In this document: positions 1 through 7,361 of the stretch, in pieces
Numbering within the stretch: position 1 is the first letter of the stretch
Layout: each line of letters opens with the position of its first letter
Source of the DNA: JBFMFH01 sp964481395
GTDB taxonomy: Bacteria > Acidobacteriota > Vicinamibacteria > Vicinamibacterales > JAKQTR01
Assembly: GCA_964481395.1 (NCBI GenBank)
Contig: CAYZYG010000072.1
Span: forward strand, 1-26,859
Length of the DNA: 26,859 nt
Direction of reading: 5' to 3'
Position numbers and translations under genes: made by a program
Notes under the pieces: generated by a model
The model's input: only the letters and a program-made list of their open reading frames with translations
Databases searched by the model: none
What the model was told of the DNA's origin: nothing

Positions 1-488
1 AGCGTCTCCTGGGCGATCCGCGCCCGCCGATCCTCGGACATGGCCCCGAGCGTCCGCATGTTGTGCAGCCGGTCCGCGAGCTTTACGAGCACCACGCGGA
101 TGTCGTCGACCATCGCCAGCAGCATCTTGCGGAAACTCTCGGCCTGGCGCTCGGCGCTGGAGGAGAACGGGATCGTGCTGATCTTCGTCACCCCCTCGAC
201 CAGGTGCGCCACTTCCTTGCCGAACAGTTCCTCGATCCGCTCGACGGTCGTCAGCGTGTCCTCGACGACGTCGTGGAGAAGGCCCGCGATGATGGCCGCC
301 GTGTCGAGCCGGAGGTCCGCCAGGACGTTGGCGACCTCGAGCGGGTGCACGAGGTAAGGCTCCCCCGAACGCCGCACCTGCCCCTTGTGGGCCAGCGCGG
401 TAAAGACGTAGGCCCGACGCAGTTGCTCGATATCAGCAGCCGGAGCGTAGGCCTGCACCTTTTCGGTGAGGTCCTCGAATCGAATCAT
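1..488 (-). CDS. rel: RelA/SpoT-family (p)ppGpp synthetase/hydrolase, N-terminal part (runs off left edge)
   Basis: This encodes the first 162 residues of a RelA/SpoT-type enzyme of alarmone (ppGpp) metabolism; the rest lies beyond the left edge. The visible part is the HD hydrolase domain. The predicted metal-binding residues are H48, the pair H72-D73 in HDVVEDT, and D138 in KLADRLHNMRT. An intact HD domain is the family signature of enzymes that hydrolyse ppGpp (SpoT or bifunctional Rel) rather than E. coli RelA, whose HD site is degenerate. The synthetase and TGS/ACT domains would be in the missing part, so bifunctionality is inferred. The ATG at 488 gives the conserved family N-terminus (MIRFEDL). 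The upstream region carries a 157-bp structured element. No convincing promoter was found for this gene. The symbol is the generic family name. Confidence 0.93.
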   Translation of the reverse strand, partial: MIRFEDLTEKVQAYAPAADIEQLRRAYVFTALAHKGQVRRSGEPYLVHPLEVANVLADLRLDTAAIIAGLLHDVVEDTLTTVERIEELFGKEVAHLVEGVTKISTIPFSSSAERQAESFRKMLLAMVDDIRVVLVKLADRLHNMRTLGAMSEDRRARIAQET

Positions 489-600
489 GGCTGACGGTGT
501 CTAACTCTCGGGGAACCGGATCTCGGGCCCAGGTCGGGCCCCGCCCCGGGTGGCCGTCCACGGGGCACCCGGTCCTGCAACACCTGGGGATCGTCGGCTA

Positions 601-757
601 GACGTCGTGAAGGCCGAAATTCGTTGCGAGTGAGTCAAGGTTCGACCGGCCTTCAAGACGTCTACGCCCCGCCGCAGGCGGGGCAACGAAACACGGTGAT
701 CTCGCGAGGCGGAGCCGCTCCGGCACGCCTCGGCGATCCGAGACGTGGCCTCGCTAG
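601..757 (-). repeat. 157-bp structured element, copy A
   Basis: This copy and copy B at 17243-17399 have exactly the same length. They share both ends (gacgtcgtg on the left, cctcgctag on the right) and several internal blocks, such as ttcaagacgtct and the GC hairpin. Read on the minus strand it holds a GC hairpin (GCCCCGCC, 3-nt loop, GGCGGGGC; 666-684). It is followed by a 63-nt arm (601-663) whose ends pair over 17 positions with one T/C mismatch: 5' AGACGTCTTGAAGGCCG against CGGCCTTCACGACGTCT. The roughly 30-nt loop differs between copies while the stem ends are kept. Both copies lie upstream of a minus-strand gene, here rel. It could be a structured RNA, a 5' leader element or a miniature mobile element; the sequence does not decide. 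The strand given is the one on which it faces rel. Confidence 0.7.
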
Positions 758-826
758 ATCATAGGGGCCGCTCCCCGGAGGGTCAAGGCAGGCGGGCGCG
801 GGAGTCGGCGCGGTCTTCCGAGTTGC

Positions 827-856
827 TTGACGGGCGGAATTTCGGTTCAATATACT
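827..856 (+). promoter_or_regulatory. Sigma70-type promoter for the TPR lipoprotein
   Basis: TTGACG at 827-832 and TATACT at 851-856 are separated by 18 bp. Transcription would begin near 863, giving a leader of about 135 nt before the ATG at 999. Confidence 0.7.
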
Positions 857-998
857 GACGCGGCTTGGGGTGCCGTCGTCTCCTCCCGTGAGGGGGTTGT
901 CGCCCTGGTCGGTCCGCAGAGCGCGGACAGCACTGATTCATACAGGCCATGCCTGGCCGCTGACGGTTGCGCGTCGCGCGTAAGCTAAGGGGGAAACA

Positions 999-1949
999 AT
1001 GTTGAGGGGATTTCGGCGGGGCGCTTTGCTGATTCTCGTCGTCGGGCTGGCCCTGTCGGTGGTCGCCTGCGGCCAGGTCGGCAAGCTCCAGGCGAAGAAG
1101 GCGTTCAAGGAAGCCAACACGCTCTACCAGCAGCAGGAGTACATGCGTGCGGCCGCCCGCTACGAGGAGGCCGTCGCGGCCGACCCGGAGCTCTCGGTGG
1201 CCTATTTCTACCTGGGCAACAGCTACGACAACCTGTACAAGCCGAGCCGCCGTGGCGAGGCCGAGAACGACGGCTACCTGACCAAGGCCATCGAGAACTA
1301 TACGAAGGCGGCGGACAAGGAGCAGGACCCGAAGATGCGCCGTCTTGCCCTCGAGTACCTCGTAGCTGCCTACGGGCCGGACAAGATGAACGATCCCACG
1401 CAGGCCGAACCCATCGTCCAGCGGATGATCCAGCTCGATCCGCAGGAGTCGTCGAACTACTTCGCCCTCTCGAAGATTTACGAGGACATGGGCGAGTACG
1501 AGAAGGCCGAGAAGACGCTGCTCGACGCGGAGGCCGCGAGGCCCAACGATCCCCAGGTCTACCTCCAGCAGGCCGGCTTCTACAACCGGCAGGAGGAGTT
1601 CGACAAGACGATCGACGCCCTGCAGAAGCGGGCCAAGGTCGAGCCGAACAACCCCGAGGCCTACTACACGATCTCGACCTACTACTGGGACAAGGCGTAC
1701 CGTGACTTCCGCCTCAAGGAAGCCGAGAAGAAGGACTTCGTCATGAAGGGCATCGAGGAGGTCGACAAGGCCCTTCAGATCAAGGCCGACTACATGGAGG
1801 CCCTGACGTACAAGAACCTCCTGCTCCGTCTCCAGGCCAACCTCGAGAAGGATCCCGCGAAGCAGCAGTCGCTCATCAAGGAAGCCGATCGGCTGCGCGA
1901 CCAGGCGCTCGAACTCAAGAAGCAGAAGGTGGCCGGAATCGGCGGATAG
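999..1949 (+). CDS. TPR-repeat lipoprotein
   Basis: A 316-residue predicted lipoprotein. Residues 1-23 form a signal peptide with a basic start and a hydrophobic core. The lipobox ends V-V-A-C, with the acylated cysteine at position 24. The rest is a run of tetratricopeptide-like helical pairs, for example around FKEANTLYQQQEYMRAAARYEEAV, written here only as a landmark near residue 40, and again around residues 95, 155 and 190. It is rich in Lys, Glu and Tyr. TPR proteins serve as interaction scaffolds; no catalytic domain is visible and the partner is unknown. The start is supported by a purine-rich stretch (AAGGGGGAAACA) just before the ATG and by the intact signal peptide. It has its own promoter (827-856) and a terminator hairpin directly after the stop. 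Placement on the periplasmic face of a membrane is inferred. Confidence 0.88.
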   Translation: MLRGFRRGALLILVVGLALSVVACGQVGKLQAKKAFKEANTLYQQQEYMRAAARYEEAVAADPELSVAYFYLGNSYDNLYKPSRRGEAENDGYLTKAIENYTKAADKEQDPKMRRLALEYLVAAYGPDKMNDPTQAEPIVQRMIQLDPQESSNYFALSKIYEDMGEYEKAEKTLLDAEAARPNDPQVYLQQAGFYNRQEEFDKTIDALQKRAKVEPNNPEAYYTISTYYWDKAYRDFRLKEAEKKDFVMKGIEEVDKALQIKADYMEALTYKNLLLRLQANLEKDPAKQQSLIKEADRLRDQALELKKQKVAGIGG

Positions 1950-1970
1950 TCGGTCGGCCTGCCGGGGACC

Positions 1971-2014
1971 GGAAGGGCCGTTCCGCCGCCTGGCGGGACG
2001 GCCCTTCGCCTTTT
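1971..2014 (+). terminator. Rho-independent terminator after the TPR lipoprotein gene
   Basis: A strong hairpin with arms AAGGGCCGTTCCGCC and GGCGGGACGGCCCTT (one mismatch) and a 4-nt loop is followed by CGCCTTTT. It ends only about 15 bp before the next start codon at 2029, so the reductase must be read through or have a promoter that I do not see. Confidence 0.75.
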
Positions 2015-2028
2015 GCGGAGGAGCCCGC

Positions 2029-3027
2029 GTGATCAGTGCTTTTCCCGCCTGCCGGGTGTTCGAGCCGGATTCCCCGGCCAGGTTCGTCCACATGACGGTG
2101 GACGACCTCTCACCCGGAGACGTACTCGTGCGTGTCGAGTGGTCCGGCGTCAACTACAAGGACGCGCTGTCGATCACGGGCCGCGGCCGCATCGCCCGCC
2201 GCACACCCGTCAACGCGGGCAGTGACGCCGCCGGCACCGTCATCGAGTCAGGCGATGCCCGGTTCCCGCCGGGAACGCCCGTCCTGCTCGGCGGCATGAC
2301 CCTCGGAGAAGAACACGACGGCGGGTTCGCCGGCTTCGTGCGCGTACCCGGCACCTGGGTAGTACCCATGCCGGACGGTCTGTCGGGCCGCCAGGCCATG
2401 GCTCTCGGCACGGCCGGCTTCAGCGCCGCCTTGGCCCTCCACCGCCTCGAGACGAACGGGCAGACGGCGGACATGGGGCCAGTCGTGGTCACAGGCGCGA
2501 GCGGGGCCGTCGGGTCGTATGCCGTGGCGCTCCTGGCCGGTCGGGGCTTTCGGGTACTGGCCGTGTCCTCCAGACCCGCGCATGCCGACTACCTGCATGC
2601 CTTGGGCGCCGCGGACGTTACGACACCGGCCGAACTCGCGCTCGGGCCCCGCCCCCTCGAAAGCGGACGGTTCGGTGGCGCGATTGACAACATCGGCGGG
2701 GAGATGCTGGGGGCGCTCGTCCGTCACATCCGTCCCAGGGGGGCGGTCGTCGCGGTCGGGAACGCGGCAGGCACCGACGTTCGGACGTCGGTCTATCCGT
2801 TCATCCTGCGCGGTGTGAGCGTGCTGGGACTGAGCGCGACGCACTGTCCGATGGACCTTCGCCGCGCGCTGTGGACGCGTCTGGCTGGCGATATCCGCCC
2901 CGAGGTCACCGACCTGGTCGGCGGACGAACCGTGGGCCTCAGCGACGTGCTCAGCGCGGCGGAGGACGTGCTGGAGCGGCGTGTCAGAGGGCGCATCGTC
3001 GTCGACTGCCGCACCCCTGCTCCCTGA
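2029..3027 (+). CDS. acuI: AcuI/YhdH-type acrylyl-CoA reductase (MDR superfamily)
   Basis: A 332-residue zinc-independent medium-chain dehydrogenase/reductase of the YhdH/AcuI group. Characterised members reduce acryloyl-CoA to propionyl-CoA with NADPH. Family marks in order: the N-terminal catalytic fold with VEWSGVNYKDAL (about residue 40) and the PVNAGSDAAGTV block; the MALGTAGFSAALAL segment (about 130-145); a Rossmann nucleotide-binding loop VVTGASGAVGSYAV (about 155); and the ADYLHALGAADV segment that normally follows. The alcohol-dehydrogenase zinc ligands are absent, as expected for this group. The GTG start at 2029 has GGAGGAG 6 nt upstream. The stop codon TGA (3025-3027) lies inside a heptad-repeat array, so the C-terminus may have been reset by the repeat. 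The substrate is inferred from family resemblance, and other enoyl-CoA or quinone substrates are possible. Confidence 0.87.
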   Translation: MISAFPACRVFEPDSPARFVHMTVDDLSPGDVLVRVEWSGVNYKDALSITGRGRIARRTPVNAGSDAAGTVIESGDARFPPGTPVLLGGMTLGEEHDGGFAGFVRVPGTWVVPMPDGLSGRQAMALGTAGFSAALALHRLETNGQTADMGPVVVTGASGAVGSYAVALLAGRGFRVLAVSSRPAHADYLHALGAADVTTPAELALGPRPLESGRFGGAIDNIGGEMLGALVRHIRPRGAVVAVGNAAGTDVRTSVYPFILRGVSVLGLSATHCPMDLRRALWTRLAGDIRPEVTDLVGGRTVGLSDVLSAAEDVLERRVRGRIVVDCRTPAP

Positions 3028-3086
3028 TCCCTGATCCCGGCTCCCGGCTCCCGGCTCCCTCCCCTGTCGCCTGTCGCCTATCGCCG
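3017..3086. repeat. Seven-base tandem repeat array 1
   Basis: Ten consecutive 7-bp units: CTGCTCC, CTGATCC twice, CGGCTCC three times, CTCCCCT, GTCGCCT twice, ATCGCCG. The second unit supplies the stop codon of the reductase gene. The same heptad style occurs at 11525-11628, 16173-16240 and 26441-26468. Confidence 0.85.
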
Positions 3087-3154
3087 GGTCCCTTCAAGTG
3101 TACAGAAGTACAGGCCAACGCCCGTCCGGACGCTGGCCCGTCGTTTGGTGCATC

Positions 3155-3189
3155 GGCCCGCCCCCGCGTGTGGAGCGGGCCTTTCTGTT
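3155..3189 (+). terminator. Terminator after the reductase gene
   Basis: GGCCCGC (3155-3161) pairs with GCGGGCC (3175-3181) and is followed by TTTCTGTT. On the minus strand the hairpin has no T-tract, so it probably serves the plus-strand unit and only separates it from the convergent exb operon. Confidence 0.65.
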
Positions 3190-3201
3190 AGCGCGTCGTA
3201 A

Positions 3202-3675
3202 TCAGTTCCCGCCGACGGTCTGGACGCCAGCCGCCTGACGCATGCCCTCTGTTACGATGCCGACCTTCTCGACTCCGGCACCCTTGGCCGCGTCGATGAC
3301 CTCGACGATGTCGCCGTAGCGCAGTGTGGGTGCGCCGACGATGAACATCGTCTTGTCCTTGCGCTGCTCGAAGATGTTCCGGAGCCGCGTTTCGAGTTCG
3401 GCGACCGTCACGTCCTGCTTGTTGACCGAGATGCGGCGATCGGCGGAGTACTCGACCACGATCTGGCTGCTGGCGTCGGTAGGCTGTTCGGCCCCCTTCG
3501 TCTCAAGCGGCAGATTGATGTCGAGCCCCTTCTGGGTCAGGGGAAGGGCCGCCATGAAGATGATCAGGAGCACGAGGAGCACATCGATCAGCGGCGTCAC
3601 GTTCATGTCCGCGCTGGCGTGCAACTCCGTGGCCTTGACGTTCTTCTCGGCCCCGTGGTGCTTGTGCGCTGCCAT
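3202..3675 (-). CDS. exbD: ExbD/TolR-family proton-channel subunit (second copy)
   Basis: A 157-residue biopolymer-transport protein of the ExbD/TolR family. It has a short cytoplasmic start, one transmembrane helix (about residues 26-46, in DMNVTPLIDVLLVLLIIFM) and a periplasmic domain. D31 in the helix is the conserved aspartate that carries protons in this family. With ExbB it uses the proton gradient to energise TonB. The stop of the upstream exbD and this start overlap as TAATG (1 nt shared), indicating translational coupling. It is the last gene of tonB-exbB-exbD-exbD. Two different ExbD proteins in one operon suggest a mixed subunit assembly or two uses of one ExbB; this is inferred. 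The N-terminus is His/Lys-rich (HKHH at residues 4-7). Confidence 0.92.
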   Translation of the reverse strand: MAAHKHHGAEKNVKATELHASADMNVTPLIDVLLVLLIIFMAALPLTQKGLDINLPLETKGAEQPTDASSQIVVEYSADRRISVNKQDVTVAELETRLRNIFEQRKDKTMFIVGAPTLRYGDIVEVIDAAKGAGVEKVGIVTEGMRQAAGVQTVGGN

Positions 3676-4112
3676 TACTGCCCTCCCACTTCGCCGGGCC
3701 GGATCTTCCGCTCCGTGACGAGCCCGATGTTCTCGATCTGGGCCTCGCGCAGGCGGTCCATCGCCGACATGATCGAGCCGTACGGCGCGTCCTCGTCGGC
3801 CTTGATCAGGACGATCTTCTCCTTCTTGTTCTCCAGCACCGCTTCGATCTGCGTCCGCAGGTCGTCCTCACGGATCGGGATCCCGTTCAGGTACATCCGC
3901 TTGTCGGCCGCGATGGCGACAACCGTCTGGTCCTGGGTCTCCGGCTTGTCCGTGCTGTTGGCGGCGAGCGGCAGCTTGACGTCGACACCTTTCTGCAGCA
4001 TCGGCGCGACGAGCATCATGATGATGAGCAGCACCAGCATGACGTCGACGAGCGGCGTGACGTTGATGTCCGCCTTGAGGCCTCCTTTGGCCCCACCGAC
4101 ATCCATACCCAT
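3675..4112 (-). CDS. exbD: ExbD/TolR-family proton-channel subunit (first copy)
   Basis: 145 residues from the chosen start. It has the same layout as its neighbour: a short cytoplasmic tail, one membrane helix (about residues 18-38) and a periplasmic domain. The conserved proton-path aspartate is D23 in INVTPLVDVMLVLL. I chose the ATG at 4112 because AAGGAG lies 9 nt upstream of it; an in-frame start at 4154 would add 14 residues but places that ribosome site inside the gene. The periplasmic part shares the IAADKRMYLNG-type strand found in ExbD proteins. It lies about 100 nt after exbB and overlaps the next exbD by 1 nt, so all are probably translated from one message. Confidence 0.92.
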   Translation of the reverse strand: MGMDVGGAKGGLKADINVTPLVDVMLVLLIIMMLVAPMLQKGVDVKLPLAANSTDKPETQDQTVVAIAADKRMYLNGIPIREDDLRTQIEAVLENKKEKIVLIKADEDAPYGSIMSAMDRLREAQIENIGLVTERKIRPGEVGGQ

Positions 4113-4212
4113 GGTGGCCGTCTCCTTCTTCGCCGTCAGCGCGCCAGACCACACCCGATGCCGGCCCGGTGGCGATCCGGGACCGGCACGTCATCCGGGG
4201 TGGCCGACGGCA

Positions 4213-4887
4213 TCAGGCCGTCTTCTTGATGAAGTAGTCCACGAGCTCCGACGCGGAGTTGTCCATCTCCACGTTGAAGTACTCGATCCGGCCGCTGAAG
4301 TAGTTGTACAGCCAGACCGCCGGGATGGCGACGATCAGTCCGAGCGCCGTCTCGACGAGCGCCTCGGCGATACCGGCCGACACCGCGCCGATGCCGCCAG
4401 AACCGGTTGCCGCGATGCCCTGGAACGCGTTGATGATGCCCACGACCGTGCCGAGCAGACCGACGAACGGGGCCGTCGCGCCGATGGTGGCGAGCGACGC
4501 GACACCGCGCTTCAGGTCGTTGCCCGTGAGCGCCGTGGCGCGCTGGATCGCGCGGCGGACGGTGTCGACCATGTCCTCGCGGCTCAGCGACGAGCCGCCG
4601 GCGTCAGCCTGGAACTGGTACTCGTTGAGCCCGGCCAGCACGACCTTCGCCAGGTGGCTGTAGCGGTAGTCCTTCTTCTGCGACAGCGCCACGGCTTCCT
4701 TCAGGCGGCCTTCCTTGAGGTGCTTCGCCACCTGCGGCGCGTAGGCCTTCGACTGCTGCCGGGCCTTGAGGAAGGTGTAGAACCGCTCGACCGCCACGCC
4801 GAACGAGATAATCGACATTGCGAACAGGACATACGCGATGGCCTTCGCGAACCATCCCATCTGCTGCCACATCTCAAGTAGATTCAT
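4213..4887 (-). CDS. exbB: ExbB/TolQ/MotA-family proton-channel protein
   Basis: 224 residues, the usual size for ExbB/TolQ. There are three membrane helices, about residues 14-35, 130-155 and 177-198, with a cytoplasmic domain between the first two. The family motif is at TAPFVGLLGTVVGIINAF (about 138-155), followed by GIAEALVETALGLIVAIP in the third helix. It forms the inner-membrane pore that, with ExbD, drives TonB. The ATG at 4887 is preceded by GGAGGATGGAGAGAC. Its position between tonB and two exbD genes supports a TonB role rather than TolQ or MotA, because no tolA/tolB or motB is nearby. Confidence 0.94.
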   Translation of the reverse strand: MNLLEMWQQMGWFAKAIAYVLFAMSIISFGVAVERFYTFLKARQQSKAYAPQVAKHLKEGRLKEAVALSQKKDYRYSHLAKVVLAGLNEYQFQADAGGSSLSREDMVDTVRRAIQRATALTGNDLKRGVASLATIGATAPFVGLLGTVVGIINAFQGIAATGSGGIGAVSAGIAEALVETALGLIVAIPAVWLYNYFSGRIEYFNVEMDNSASELVDYFIKKTA

Positions 4888-5000
4888 GTCTCTCCATCCT
4901 CCGGAAACCTACGATGTTTGCGATACCCTGCCGGGCGACGCCCCGGGCGGTCCCAGCCTGCCACGGTCCCGACCGTTCCGGTCCCGCGACCCCTCTCCTC

Positions 5001-5720
5001 CTACTGCAGCGTGAAGTTGACCGTGACCGTCATGATGACCGGCACCGGCACGCCGTTGAGCAGCGTCGGCGTGAACTCCCACTGACGGACCGCATCGAGC
5101 GCCGCCTGGTCGAGCAGCGGGATCGACCGCAGCACGCGCGCGTCCTTCACCTTCCCATCCGGGCCGATCGTCGCCTCGATGATGACCACGCCCTGCACGC
5201 GGGCCGACTGGGCGATGCTCGGGTAGATGGGCTTCACGTCCCGGACCTTGGTCGGCGGACGGATGTTGCCGCCGACCCGGACCGGCGCCTGCGGTGGCGG
5301 CGGCGGCGGCGGAGCTTCGGGCAGACCGCCCACCACGCCTCCGATGACGCCTCCCGGCACGCCTCCCTCGACACCCCCTGCGACGCCGCCTTCCGGCCCG
5401 ACTTCGATACCGGTCTCAGGCTTGATCTCCGACGGCGCTTCGACTGGCGCGGCCGCGGGATTCACTTCCATCACAGGTTTGGGTGCCGCGGCCTGGGGCG
5501 GTGGCGGTGGCGGCGGTGGCGGCGGCGGCGGCGGCGGTGCCGCGACGAATGCCATCATTGCTGGCGGAGTCGGCAGGATGTCCGCAGCCATCAGTGGGAT
5601 GATGACGATGGCTAGCACCAGAATGGCGTGGAGCAGAATCGAGAGTGGCATCGTGTACCACTTGCGGCTCCCGAGCGTGATTGAGGACTTCACGACGTCC
5701 CCGAACATGTCACGTGGCAC
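5001..5720 (-). CDS. tonB: TonB family energy transducer
   Basis: A 239-residue TonB-type protein that passes inner-membrane energy to outer-membrane receptors. One membrane helix (about 24-46) contains S27 and H31, with the same four-residue spacing as the functional Ser16/His20 pair of E. coli TonB. The periplasmic linker has a run of 14 prolines (about 62-75), then an acidic stretch, then repeated GGV units (about 108-135) and seven more prolines. The C-terminal TonB fold (about 155-239) has the KPIYPSIAQSARVQGVV start and the GKVKDARVL and QWEFTP strands. The GTG start at 5720 has AGGAGG 7 nt upstream; an ATG at 5708 is in frame but too far from that site. It is first in its operon behind a promoter with perfect consensus hexamers. 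Confidence 0.94.
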   Translation of the reverse strand: MPRDMFGDVVKSSITLGSRKWYTMPLSILLHAILVLAIVIIPLMAADILPTPPAMMAFVAAPPPPPPPPPPPPPPQAAAPKPVMEVNPAAAPVEAPSEIKPETGIEVGPEGGVAGGVEGGVPGGVIGGVVGGLPEAPPPPPPPQAPVRVGGNIRPPTKVRDVKPIYPSIAQSARVQGVVIIEATIGPDGKVKDARVLRSIPLLDQAALDAVRQWEFTPTLLNGVPVPVIMTVTVNFTLQ

Positions 5721-5771
5721 CGGCTATCCTCCTACACTCTTTCAAGCTCACACGGTTAACGAAGGCTGCCG

Positions 5772-5801
5772 ATTATATCGAGCGCCAGAAAGGCGTGTCA
5801 A
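5772..5801 (-). promoter_or_regulatory. Perfect-hexamer sigma70-type promoter of the tonB operon
   Basis: On the minus strand TTGACA (5801-5796) and TATAAT (5777-5772) are both exact consensus, with an 18-bp spacer. The predicted transcript start is near 5765, about 45 nt before the GTG of tonB. Between them is GTTAAC, part of a short A/T-rich patch. No operator could be assigned. Confidence 0.88.
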
Positions 5802-5912
5802 CGAACCCGCAGCCCTCCCCTGGCCCCCGTCCAGGGCGACCCGGAACAATTAGACACCACTCCCGCGAATTCGGCCATCGGCTCCCGGTCGCCCCCGTTC
5901 GTCAGGCCCGCG

Positions 5913-6536
5913 TCACACGCGCCCCCCCGTCACGCGGTCCGCCCCGTCACGGGCGCGGACGCGCTCCGGAAGCGACATGCCCCCGGTCAGAATCACCCGC
6001 ACGCCCTCTTCGACGCTGAGATCGGGGTAGCTGACCTGGTCCTCGGGCACCAGCACCACATCGCCGAGATAGAGGTGGTTGGTCGGCACGTACACGGCCA
6101 CGAGATGCTCGCGGCCACGCCCCGCGTCCAGCGTGAACTCCCGGGTCAGGAATCCGATCACCCGCCCGCGCCGCGGGTCGTTCACCACCACGACCCGCTT
6201 GAACCCGTACGCGTTGTCCGGCGAGAACGCCTCGACCAGTTGTTTGACCGGGGAGTAGATGGTCCGGAACACGGGCACGCGCCCGAGCGCGGACTCGGCG
6301 GCGCCGAGCAGGCGTTTCCCCAGCATGTTGCTCGCCAGCACGCCCACCAGCAGCACGAGGAGTGCCGTCGAGAGGATCCCGAGGCCCGGCACCTCGACGC
6401 CAATCCACCGGTGCCAGATTGGCCCGACGAAGCCATCGACGACCTGGAAGATCCAGACCAGTGTAGCGAGGCTGATGACCAGCGGCACCATCACGACGAA
6501 GCCCGTCACGAACTTGCGCCGGACCCAGTTCAGCAC
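5913..6536 (-). CDS. DUF502 family membrane protein
   Basis: 207 residues with two membrane helices (about 10-32 and 52-73) and a soluble C-terminal domain. The segment GRVPVFRTIYSPVKQL (about 85-100) and the later AVYVPTNHLYLGDVVLVPEDQV block are characteristic of DUF502 proteins, whose function is unknown. The GTG start at 6536 has GGAG 8 nt upstream, and that ribosome site overlaps the end of uppP; the gap between the two genes is 4 nt. As the last gene of the tgt-yajC-secDF-uppP series it is probably co-transcribed and may act in the envelope, which is inferred from context. Confidence 0.88.
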   Translation of the reverse strand: MLNWVRRKFVTGFVVMVPLVISLATLVWIFQVVDGFVGPIWHRWIGVEVPGLGILSTALLVLLVGVLASNMLGKRLLGAAESALGRVPVFRTIYSPVKQLVEAFSPDNAYGFKRVVVVNDPRRGRVIGFLTREFTLDAGRGREHLVAVYVPTNHLYLGDVVLVPEDQVSYPDLSVEEGVRVILTGGMSLPERVRARDGADRVTGGRV

Positions 6537-6540
6537 GATT

Positions 6541-7356
6541 TCAGCTCCGCCCGGCCAGCCACCACACGGCCGTGACGGCCGCGAGCGCCAGCCGATACCA
6601 CGCGAACAGCGCCAGGGTGTGGCGCGCCAGGTACCTCAGCAGATACGCGATCGCGGCGTATCCGACGACGCCCGACACCACCATGCCCGTCACGAATTGT
6701 GCCGCCGTTTCTCCCGCCAGCCCGGTCGAGGAAAGTGCCAGGGCTTCGTGGCCGGCTGCGGCGACGATGGCCGGCACCCCGAGCAGAAACGAGAAGCGCG
6801 CGGCGCCCTCCCGGCGCAGTCCGAGCAGCATCCCGATCGCAATCGTCGCGCCCGACCGCGACACGCCGGGCACCAGTGCCGCCGCCTGGGCCACGCCCAA
6901 GGCCAGCGCCCCGCCGACGCCCAGCGATTCCGCGTCCCGCCGCTGTCGCCCCAGGCGCTCGGCGGCGAAGAACAGCAGGGCGCCGAGCGCGAGCGTCCCG
7001 GCCACGACGGCCGGCGTCCGCAGGTGCCGCTCGATCGCGCCCGTCAGCGTCAGCCCCACGATCGCCACCGGCAGCGTGCCGACGATCACGAGGCGCAGCA
7101 GCACCGCGGGTCGATCAGCGCGGGGCCTGAACATCGCCGGCGCCTCGCGTGCCATCTGCCACAGGTCGCGGCGGAAGTACGCCACGACGGCGGCGAGCGT
7201 CCCGACGTGGCAGGCCACGTCGAAGGCCAGCCCCAGCGGACCGGCGTCGTACCCGAGGAGCGTCCGCCCCAGGATGAGATGCGCCGAACTGGACACGGGC
7301 AGGAACTCGGTCAGTCCCTGCACGATGCCGAGCAGGACGGCGTGGAACAGCGACAC
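6541..7356 (-). CDS. uppP: Undecaprenyl-diphosphatase (UppP/BacA)
   Basis: 271-residue integral membrane enzyme that dephosphorylates undecaprenyl diphosphate to the monophosphate carrier used for peptidoglycan and O-antigen export; overexpression is known to give bacitracin resistance. Both catalytic motifs are present: the (E/Q)xxxE motif as Q13-E17 in QGLTEFLPVSSSAHL, with H26, and PGVSRSG at 163-169, with R167. The length matches the family. The GTG start at 7356 lies 5 nt after the secF stop. Its operon also holds DUF502 and the Sec genes, and ddl lies across the divergent tgt start, so two steps of cell-wall precursor supply are close together. Confidence 0.96.
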   Translation of the reverse strand: MSLFHAVLLGIVQGLTEFLPVSSSAHLILGRTLLGYDAGPLGLAFDVACHVGTLAAVVAYFRRDLWQMAREAPAMFRPRADRPAVLLRLVIVGTLPVAIVGLTLTGAIERHLRTPAVVAGTLALGALLFFAAERLGRQRRDAESLGVGGALALGVAQAAALVPGVSRSGATIAIGMLLGLRREGAARFSFLLGVPAIVAAAGHEALALSSTGLAGETAAQFVTGMVVSGVVGYAAIAYLLRYLARHTLALFAWYRLALAAVTAVWWLAGRS

Positions 7357-7361
7357 GTGCG

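Noticed and set aside
501..850. Small ORFs across the 157-bp element (ending in CPACGGA-like text)
   Set aside because: The reading frames are not kept in copy B, so the conserved unit is the DNA or RNA structure rather than a peptide.
783..2153. Long minus-strand ORF opposite the TPR gene
   Set aside because: It lies antisense to a clear lipoprotein and has the Leu/Val/Arg-rich composition typical of shadow frames in GC-rich DNA.
3017..3086. Possible CRISPR array
   Set aside because: The units are only 7 bp with no spacers, and no cas genes are present.
3619..4881. Long plus-strand ORF opposite exbD/exbB
   Set aside because: Antisense to three recognised genes, with no domain or ribosome site.
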